Source of the DNA: Streptomyces katrae
Lineage (GTDB): Bacteria > Actinomycetota > Actinomycetes > Streptomycetales > Streptomycetaceae
NCBI RefSeq assembly: GCF_000717655.1
Contig: NZ_JNZY01000002.1
Span: forward strand, 372,001-436,000
Direction: 5' to 3'
DNA: 64,000 bases
Position 1 is the stretch's first letter. Each line of letters starts with the position of its first letter. Below are positions 58,370-64,000 of this stretch, piece after piece. Both the position numbers and the translations under genes were made by a program. A model generated the notes under the pieces. The model had not been told where the DNA came from, did no database searches, and saw only the letters and a list, made by a program, of their open reading frames with translations.

Positions 58370-59359
58370 ATGAACCTTGCCTATATCCCCAGCCCGTCGA
58401 CCGGCGTGATCCATCTCGGACCGATCCCGCTGCGCGGCTACGCGTTCTGCATCATCATCGGCGTCTTCGTCGCCGTCTGGCTCGGCAACAAGCGGTGGAT
58501 CGCGCGCGGCGGAAAGCCGGGCACGGTCGCGGACATCGCGGTGTGGGCTGTGCCGTTCGGCCTGATCGGCGGTCGCCTGTACCACGTGATCACCGACTAC
58601 CAGCTGTACTTCGGCGAGGGCCGCAACTGGGTCGACGCCTTCAAGATCTGGGAGGGCGGCCTCGGCATCTGGGGGGCCATCGCGCTGGGAGCGGTGGGCG
58701 CCTGGATCGGCTGCCGCCTGCGCGGCATCCCGCTGCCGGCCTGGGCCGACGCCCTGGCCCCCGGTATCGCGCTGGCCCAGGCCTGCGGCCGCTGGGGGAA
58801 CTGGTTCAACCAGGAGCTGTACGGGCGGGCCACCGACCTGCCGTGGGCCGTCAAGATCAGCGAGGGCCCCAACCGGGTCGCGGGTACCTACCACCCGACC
58901 TTCCTGTACGAGTCGCTGTGGTGCCTGGGCGTCGCCGCGCTCGTGATCTGGGCCGACCGCCGCTTCAAGCTGGGCCACGGCCGGGCGTTCGCCCTGTACG
59001 TCGCCGCGTACTGCGTGGGCCGCGGCTGGATCGAGTACATGCGGGTCGACGAGGCGCACCACATCCTGGGCCTCCGGCTGAACGTGTGGACCTCGATCGT
59101 GGTCTTCGTCCTGGCCGTGGTCTACCTCGTCCTGTCGGCGAAGCTGCGGCCGGGCCGCGAGGAGGTCGTGGAGCCGGACCGCGGACCCGCCGCATCCGAC
59201 CCGGAGACCAAGGCCGAGACCAAGGCCGGCGAGGGCGAGGCCGACGAAGCCGAGGGCGAGGCGGTGGACGCCGGAGCGGACGCCCCGGCCACTGCCGAGG
59301 CCGAGGACTCCGGGCCGAAGCCCGACGCCGAGGCTCCGAAGGCCGCCAAGAAGCTCTGA
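58370..59359 (+). CDS. lgt: Lgt, prolipoprotein diacylglyceryl transferase
   Basis: Lgt attaches diacylglycerol to the lipobox Cys of prolipoproteins. The 329-residue protein has about seven membrane helices. Signature residues are PLRGYAFCIIIG, IGGRLYHVITDY, the Lgt signature GRWGNWFNQELYG, and YHPTFLYESLW and GRGWIEYMRVDEAH. A hydrophilic acidic Glu/Ala tail of about 65 residues is cytoplasmic. A TAGCGT lies upstream of the ATG at 58370. LspA is at 16418-16978, so both core lipoprotein enzymes are in this window. Confidence 0.96.
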   Translation: MNLAYIPSPSTGVIHLGPIPLRGYAFCIIIGVFVAVWLGNKRWIARGGKPGTVADIAVWAVPFGLIGGRLYHVITDYQLYFGEGRNWVDAFKIWEGGLGIWGAIALGAVGAWIGCRLRGIPLPAWADALAPGIALAQACGRWGNWFNQELYGRATDLPWAVKISEGPNRVAGTYHPTFLYESLWCLGVAALVIWADRRFKLGHGRAFALYVAAYCVGRGWIEYMRVDEAHHILGLRLNVWTSIVVFVLAVVYLVLSAKLRPGREEVVEPDRGPAASDPETKAETKAGEGEADEAEGEAVDAGADAPATAEAEDSGPKPDAEAPKAAKKL

Positions 59360-59379
59360 CCCGCTCGACCGGGTCACAC

Positions 59380-59416
59380 GGGAGGGGCGCCGCGCACACC
59401 GCGCGGCGCTCCTCCC
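59380..59416. terminator. Terminator after lgt
   Basis: A GC-rich hairpin (GGGAGGGGCGCCGCGC to about 59395 against GCGCGGCGCTCCTCCC ending 59416, with a G-U and a small mismatch) lies between lgt and the converging CitE-like gene; it can end both. Confidence 0.78.
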
Positions 59417-59431
59417 GCTGCGCTCGGCAGG

Positions 59432-60253
59432 TCAGGACAGGACGGGCGATTCCCGGCGGGCCAGCGCGACGACCCGTTCCGCGCCCGCCAGGACCGCCGG
59501 GTCGACGAAGCGGCCGTCCGGCAGGGCCACCGCGCCCGGGGTGCGGCGGGCGGCCGCGACGATCTCCTCGGCGGCGGTGACCTCCTCCGGGGCGGGCAGG
59601 TACGCCCGCTCGATCACCGGCAGCTGGCGCGGGTGGATCGCCGCCCGGCCCAGGAAGCCCAGTGCCCGGCCGCGCGCGCAGGAGACGGCCAGCGCCTCCA
59701 GGTCCCGGATGTCGGGGAACACCGACTGCGCGGGCGGGGCCAGCCCCGCCGCCCGCGCCGCGACCACCACCCGGGAGCGCGGCCAGTCCAGCCCCGCCTC
59801 CGCGCTGATGCCCAGATCGGCGCGCAGGTCCGCCTCGCCGAGGGAGAGCCCGCGCAGGGCGGGGTGCGCGCGGGCGATCTCGTACGCGCGCTCCACGCCC
59901 AGCGCCGACTCCAGCATGGCGTGCAGGGCCACCCCGCCGGTGCGGCCGGCGACCGCGGCGATCTGCTCCGGGGCCGAGATCTTCGGCAGCCGCAGCCCCG
60001 CGAGGCCGTGCAGCCCGGTCAGGGCGGTGAGGTCGGCGCCGGCCCAGGGGGAGTCCAGGGCGTTGACGCGGACGAGGACCGGGACCGCAGGGCGCTCGGC
60101 CAGCCGTTCCGCGGTGGCGGCGCGGGCGTACTCCTTGCGGGAGGCCGACACCGCGTCCTCGAGGTCGACGATGACGGCGTCGGCCCCGGAGCGCAGGGCC
60201 TTGGCGACCACCTCCGGGCGGTCGCCGGGTACGTAGAGCCAGGTCAGGATCAC
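59432..60253 (-). CDS. CitE/HpcH-family CoA-ester lyase
   Basis: This 273-residue protein resembles CitE and malyl/citramalyl-CoA lyases. The start GTG gives WLYVPGDRPEVVAKAL, then AVIVDLEDAVSASRK (metal-binding Glu/Asp), VLVRVNALDSPW, LRLPKISAPEQI, MLESALGVE, and the Asp-rich SLGEADLRADLGI. The reaction would be aldol cleavage or formation of a short beta-hydroxyacyl-CoA; the exact substrate is unknown. It overlaps the CoA-transferase gene as GTGA, so the pair may act in one acid degradation step. Confidence 0.88.
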   Translation of the reverse strand: MILTWLYVPGDRPEVVAKALRSGADAVIVDLEDAVSASRKEYARAATAERLAERPAVPVLVRVNALDSPWAGADLTALTGLHGLAGLRLPKISAPEQIAAVAGRTGGVALHAMLESALGVERAYEIARAHPALRGLSLGEADLRADLGISAEAGLDWPRSRVVVAARAAGLAPPAQSVFPDIRDLEALAVSCARGRALGFLGRAAIHPRQLPVIERAYLPAPEEVTAAEEIVAAARRTPGAVALPDGRFVDPAVLAGAERVVALARRESPVLS

Positions 60254-61536
60254 AGGGCCCCCTCCATCCGGAGTGCGCTGATCTCGGCCTCGGACAGGCC
60301 GAGTTCGGTGAGTACGGCTTCGGTGTCCGCGCCGTGCGGGCGGCCCGCCCAGCGGATCCCGCCGGGGGTCCCGGACAGCCGGAACAGGACGTTCTGCATC
60401 CGGAGCGGGCCGAGTTCGGGGTCCTCGACCTCGGTGACGGTGTCCAGCGCCGCGAACTGCGGATCGGCCATGACGTCCCGTACGTCGTAGACCCGGGCCA
60501 CGGCGGCCTCGGCCTCCTCGAAGGCGGCGACCACGTCGTCGGCTTTGTGGCGCCCGATCCAGCCGCCGACGGCTTCGTCGAGGACGGGTGCGTGGGCGGC
60601 CCGGCCGGAGCCGGTCGCGAACCAGGGCTCGGCGATCAGCTCGGGCCGGCCGACGAGCCGCATGACGCGCTCCGCGATCGACTGCGCCGAGGTCGAGACG
60701 GCCAGCCAGCGCCCGTCCGCACTGCGGTAGGTGTTCCGGGGGGCGTTGTTGGTGGAACGGTTGCCGGTGCGCGGCTGGACGTAGCCGAGCTGGTCGTACC
60801 AGAGCGGGTGCGGGCCCAGCACGGTGAGGATCGGCTCGATGATGGCCAGGTCCACCACCTGCCCCTGACCGGTGCGGTCGCGGCCGGCGAGCGCGGTCAT
60901 CACCGCGTACGCCGTCGTCAGCGCGGCGATCGAATCCGCGAGGCCGAAGGGCGGCAGGGTCGGCGGGCCGTCCGGCTCCCCGGTGATCGCGGCGAAGCCG
61001 CTCATCGCCTCGGCGAGGGTGCCGAAGCCGGGGCGGTGGGCGTACGGGCCCTGCTGGCCGAAGGCCGTGACGCGGGTCAGGACCAGCCGCGGGTTGGCGG
61101 CGGACAGCTCGGGCCAGCCCAGGCCCCACTTCTCGAGGGTTCCGGGACGGAAGTTCTCGATGACCACGTCGGCGCAGGCGGCCAGCCGCAGCAGGGTGTC
61201 GCGCCCGCCGGGCGTGGACAGGTCGAGGGTCATCGTCCGCTTGTTCCGGCCGAGCAGCTTCCACCACAGGCCGACGCCGTCCTTGGCGGGGCCGTGGCCG
61301 CGCGAGGGGTCGGGGCGCTGCGGGTGCTCGACCTTGACGACGTCGGCGCCGAAGTCCCCGAGCAGGGTGGCGGCGAGCGGCCCCGCGAAGAGCGTGGCGA
61401 GGTCGAGGACGCGCAGCCCTTGCAGGGGCCCCGGAGGGCCGCCCGAGTGCGCGGCCGCGGACGGCTCGGGCGGCGCCCCCGCGACGGACCCGTCCCGGGG
61501 CCGGGCCCCTCGGCCCGCTCCGGTCCCGGAGGTCAC
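60250..61536 (-). CDS. CaiB/BaiF-family (class III) CoA-transferase
   Basis: The 428-residue protein moves CoA between carboxylates through a covalent aspartyl intermediate. It has a low-complexity N-terminus of about 38 residues, then PLQGLRVLDLATLFAGPLAATLLGDFGADVVKVE (split motif LGDFGADVVKVEHP), GRNKRTMTLDLSTPGGRD, VIENFRPGTLEKWG, and GLADSIAALTTAYAVM, which should contain the catalytic Asp. The start is a GTG overlapping the ribokinase stop. Together with the CitE-like gene it suggests activation and cleavage of a dicarboxylic or methylated acid. Confidence 0.88.
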   Translation of the reverse strand: MTSGTGAGRGARPRDGSVAGAPPEPSAAAHSGGPPGPLQGLRVLDLATLFAGPLAATLLGDFGADVVKVEHPQRPDPSRGHGPAKDGVGLWWKLLGRNKRTMTLDLSTPGGRDTLLRLAACADVVIENFRPGTLEKWGLGWPELSAANPRLVLTRVTAFGQQGPYAHRPGFGTLAEAMSGFAAITGEPDGPPTLPPFGLADSIAALTTAYAVMTALAGRDRTGQGQVVDLAIIEPILTVLGPHPLWYDQLGYVQPRTGNRSTNNAPRNTYRSADGRWLAVSTSAQSIAERVMRLVGRPELIAEPWFATGSGRAAHAPVLDEAVGGWIGRHKADDVVAAFEEAEAAVARVYDVRDVMADPQFAALDTVTEVEDPELGPLRMQNVLFRLSGTPGGIRWAGRPHGADTEAVLTELGLSEAEISALRMEGAL

Positions 61537-62528
61537 GAGGCGGCTCCGGCGCCGCTGCCGTCCCGCGGACCGGAGCCGCCCCCGGGCCGTGGCGGGGCAG
61601 CGGTCCCGGGTGCCGGTCCGGGACCGGTGGAAGGACCGGCCAGGGCTGCGGCGTCCGTCTCGGCGCGGGTCGGCATCGAGTCCTGGGCTCCCGGGCGCTG
61701 GACCGAGAGCGCGGCCGCCGCCGACGCCCAGCGCAGCGCCTCCGGCACGGGCCGGCGCTCCCCGAGGGCCACGGCGAGCGCGCCGACGAAGGTGTCCCCG
61801 GCGGCGGTGGTGTCCACCGCCCGGACCCGGGGCGCGGGCACGGTCAGCGGCTCGCGGCCGCGGGCGGCGTAGAGGGACCCGGCCGCGCCGAGGGTGATGA
61901 CGACCTCCGGGACCTCGTGGAGCAGGGCCTCGGCGGCCTGGTACGGGTCGGTGAGGCCGGTCAGGGTAGCGGCCTCGTGCTCGTTGGGGACCAGCAGGTC
62001 GGTCGCGGCGAGGAGTTCCGCGGGCAGCGGCTGGGCGGGGGCCGGGGTGAGGACCGTACGGACGCCGTGGGCGCGGGCTGCGAGCGCGCCGGCGAGCACG
62101 GCGGACAGCGGGAGTTCGAGCTGGAGGAGGAGCGAGTCGGCGGCGCCGATACGGGAGTCGTCGCCCGCCTCGAGGCCGGTGACGCGGGCGTTGGCGCCGG
62201 GGATGACGATGATGCTGTTGCCGCCCTCGTCGTCGACGGTGATGTGGGCGGTGCCGCTGGCGCCCTCGACGGTGCGCAGGGCCGCCGTCTCGACCCCGGC
62301 CGCGGCGAGCGCGGAGCGCAGCCGTACGCCGAACCCGTCGGCGCCGACCGCGCCGATCATCACCACCTCCCCGCCGCAGCGGGCGGCGGCGACGGCCTGG
62401 TTGGCGCCCTTGCCACCGGGGACGGTGCGGAACTCGCGGCCGGTGACGGTCTCCCCGAGGCGGGGGGCCTTGGGGACGTAGGCGACGAGGTCCATGTTGG
62501 TGCTGCCGAGCACGGCGATGGCCGTCAT
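61533..62528 (-). CDS. rbsK: Ribokinase (PfkB family)
   Basis: This sugar kinase phosphorylates ribose (or a related pentose). The 331-residue protein starts AIAVLGSTNMDLVAYV, with the ribokinase substrate motif GGKGANQAVAAARCGG, EGGNSIIVIPGAN-type loop (DEGGNSIIVIPGAN), LVPNEHEA, and the catalytic PfkB signature DTTAAGDTFVGALAVAL. A Gly/Pro/Ser-rich tail of about 40 residues is unusual. The ATG overlaps the ADP-ribosylglycohydrolase stop (ATGA), and its own stop overlaps the CoA-transferase start. Confidence 0.9.
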   Translation of the reverse strand: MTAIAVLGSTNMDLVAYVPKAPRLGETVTGREFRTVPGGKGANQAVAAARCGGEVVMIGAVGADGFGVRLRSALAAAGVETAALRTVEGASGTAHITVDDEGGNSIIVIPGANARVTGLEAGDDSRIGAADSLLLQLELPLSAVLAGALAARAHGVRTVLTPAPAQPLPAELLAATDLLVPNEHEAATLTGLTDPYQAAEALLHEVPEVVITLGAAGSLYAARGREPLTVPAPRVRAVDTTAAGDTFVGALAVALGERRPVPEALRWASAAAALSVQRPGAQDSMPTRAETDAAALAGPSTGPGPAPGTAAPPRPGGGSGPRDGSGAGAAS

Positions 62529-64000
62529 GGGCGGGCTGCCTCCTGTGCGGTGAGCTGGGCGAGGGTGTCGAAGCCGATGCCGTCGAAGCCGGGGACGGTG
62601 GTGGCGAGGCGGTTCTTGAGGGGGGCGGACCAGCGGTGCGGGACGCCGTCCGGATCGACGAGTGCGGCGAGGGAGCCGGCGGTCGCGCCGTTGGAGTCGG
62701 TGTCCCAGCCGCCGGACACGGCGCGGCAGACGGAACGGGTGAAGTCCCCGTCCGCGTGGGTGAGGGCGGCGGCGATCAGGGCGGTGTTGGGGACGGCGTG
62801 GACCCAGTGGTAGTGCCCGTACCGGGAGTGCAGCCGGTCCACGACGCGGTCGAAGTCGGCGTCGGCGTGCCGGGTGGCCGTGTCGACGGCGTGGCGGACG
62901 GCCTCGGCGAGCCGTGAGCGGGGCGGTACGACGGCCAGTCCGGCCCGGAGCGCGGTGTGGATGTCGGCCCGGCCGCCGGCGGCCTCGGCGATGGCGGCGG
63001 CGGTGAAGAGGGCGGCGTAGACGCCGTTGCCGGTGTGGGTGAGGACGGCGTCCCGGTACGCCTGGGCCGCGGCGGCGGCCGGGTCGCCGGGGTTGGTCCA
63101 GCCGTGCACGTCGGCCCGGATGAGGGCGCCGATCCACTCGCGGAAGGGGTTGTGGTGGGTGGCGGTGGCCGGGGGCTCGAGCCCGAGCAGCAGGTTCCGG
63201 TACGCGAGGCGCTCGGCGGTGAAGGTCCGGCCGGCGGGGAGTTCGTCGAGCCAGAGGCGGGCGACGTCGGCGGTGGTGAAGCCCCTGCCGTACCGGCGCA
63301 GCAGGATCAGGTTCAGGAGCGGGTAGTTCAGGTCGTCGTCCTCGGGGGCGCCGTCGATGTTCTCGGCGAGGGAGGTGGCGGCGGAGCGCCGGTTCCAGGG
63401 GTGGGCGGCCAGCAGCTGCGCGGGAACGCCGCGTTCGGTGAACCAGTCGTCCAGCGGCCAGTTCCCGGCGGCCCGGGCCAGCGCCCGGATCCCCTCCAGC
63501 GGGAGCTTCTCCACGGGCTTGCCGAGCACGCACCCCACGGCCCGGCCCGTCCAGGCCCGCTCGAGCCGCTCCCGCAGCCGGGGGTCGACCCGGTGGCCCG
63601 GCTTCCGAGCCGGCCCGTCCGTACCCGAAGCCGGGGGCGAGCCCTCGGCGCGCCGCGCAGCGAGGGCCGGGCCGGCGGGCCGGGGGTCCAGGGGCGTGCC
63701 CCCGGTCCCGGGAAGGGGCGCGGTGGGGGAAGGGTTCCCGGGCGCCCGGCCCGCCGGTGCCCCGGCCCAGGTGGCCGTGATGGCGGGCCACGGGGTCGGT
63801 TCGTCGCGGGCCGACGGGGAGGGGAGGGCGGCGAGTTCGGTCAGGAGCCGGGAAGCGAGGGCGCGGAGCTCCGGCGGGGCGGGAGTGGGGGAGGCGCCGG
63901 CCCGGCCGGGCGCCGGGTGGCCGCCGGCCGCCAGCCAGGCGCGGAGCAGGGGCTCGGCGTCCCGTCCGTCCTCGGCGGCCTGCCGCAGCTCGTGCCCGAC
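62525..64000 (-). CDS. ADP-ribosylglycohydrolase family protein (5' end outside window)
   Basis: The frame is open from the stop at 62525 to the window edge (491 residues visible), so the gene starts beyond 64000; a Val at 63538 is only an internal codon. An N-terminal region (VGHELRQAAEDGRDAEPLLR, then PPELRALASRLLTELAAL and WPAITATW) precedes the ADP-ribosylglycohydrolase domain beginning about VDPRLRERLERAWTGRAVGC. Metal-site features are DGAPEDDDLNYPLLN and the C-terminal VSGGWDTDSNGATAG, matching the GGDTDxxA-type magnesium site. It may cleave ADP-ribose from proteins or small molecules. Confidence 0.88.
   Translation of the reverse strand, partial: VGHELRQAAEDGRDAEPLLRAWLAAGGHPAPGRAGASPTPAPPELRALASRLLTELAALPSPSARDEPTPWPAITATWAGAPAGRAPGNPSPTAPLPGTGGTPLDPRPAGPALAARRAEGSPPASGTDGPARKPGHRVDPRLRERLERAWTGRAVGCVLGKPVEKLPLEGIRALARAAGNWPLDDWFTERGVPAQLLAAHPWNRRSAATSLAENIDGAPEDDDLNYPLLNLILLRRYGRGFTTADVARLWLDELPAGRTFTAERLAYRNLLLGLEPPATATHHNPFREWIGALIRADVHGWTNPGDPAAAAAQAYRDAVLTHTGNGVYAALFTAAAIAEAAGGRADIHTALRAGLAVVPPRSRLAEAVRHAVDTATRHADADFDRVVDRLHSRYGHYHWVHAVPNTALIAAALTHADGDFTRSVCRAVSGGWDTDSNGATAGSLAALVDPDGVPHRWSAPLKNRLATTVPGFDGIGFDTLAQLTAQEAARP

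Noticed and set aside
61533..63791. A 752-residue frame spanning the ribokinase and hydrolase genes
   Set aside because: Only the part up to 62528 encodes ribokinase; the remainder is an out-of-frame shadow of the ADP-ribosylglycohydrolase gene.

Overview
This 64 kb window is high-GC actinobacterial chromosome and almost certainly comes from Streptomyces or a close relative such as Kitasatospora. The support is the very strong third-position G/C, many GTG starts, GTGA/ATGA stop-start overlaps, a DivIVA-type polar growth cluster, an actinobacterial T-box leader on ileS, PriA in place of HisA and TrpF, TrpM, and an HGxxPAAW-type protein. The gene order (dcw cluster - ileS - dksA-like - lspA - rluD - dnaE - his - trp - lgt) is the conserved Streptomyces core order. 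I saw no IS element, prophage, CRISPR array, tRNA or rRNA.

Layout. Positions 1-11.3 kb hold the 3' part of the division and cell-wall cluster on the plus strand: mraY (5' end outside the window), murD, ftsW, murG, ftsQ, ftsZ, pgeF, yggS, sepF, ylmG (yggT family) and divIVA. These genes make and flip lipid II, build the Z ring and drive tip growth. From 11.5 to 15.0 kb lies ileS on the minus strand with a T-box leader. From 15.3 to 18.5 kb are a DksA/TraR-type zinc-finger protein with a histone-H1-like tail, lspA, rluD and a GNAT acetyltransferase whose stop codon lies in a hexanucleotide repeat. From 18.6 to 24.8 kb are a CPA1 antiporter, an epimerase-murG2 operon and a divergent two-component system. 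From 24.8 to 32.5 kb is accessory housekeeping: an MscS-like channel, a dienelactone-hydrolase-like protein, a secreted M43 protease, a Tat-exported PhoD phosphatase, a DsbA-like protein, a membrane protein and a DUF2252 protein.

From 32.6 to 43.6 kb are dnaE, a 55-residue basic protein, an NYN-domain protein, an ABC transporter pair, a membrane protein, a YbaK-type deacylase, a Lon-N-domain protein and a pentapeptide-like membrane protein. From 43.7 to 59.4 kb is a his-trp supercluster: hisD-hisC-hisB-(membrane peptide)-hisH-priA-ridA-hisF, then hisI-trpE-(three small membrane proteins)-trpC-trpM-trpB-trpA, then a DsbA-like protein and lgt. PriA serves both pathways, which fits the absence of separate hisA and trpF genes. 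hisG, hisE and trpD are not in this window. From 59.4 kb to the end, a minus-strand, tightly overlapping operon encodes an ADP-ribosylglycohydrolase (running off the right edge), a ribokinase, a CaiB-type CoA-transferase and a CitE-like lyase.

Most distinctive observations: the IleRS active-site signature reads GAHH instead of HxGH; murG2 is paired with an epimerase behind a symmetric operator shared with a two-component system; adjacent hexamer and heptamer tandem repeats begin at a stop codon; several genes look leaderless; and ADP-ribosylglycohydrolase, ribokinase and CoA-enzyme genes are translationally coupled. Much of the window is ordinary conserved Streptomyces core, and I did not find a wholly new system with confidence.
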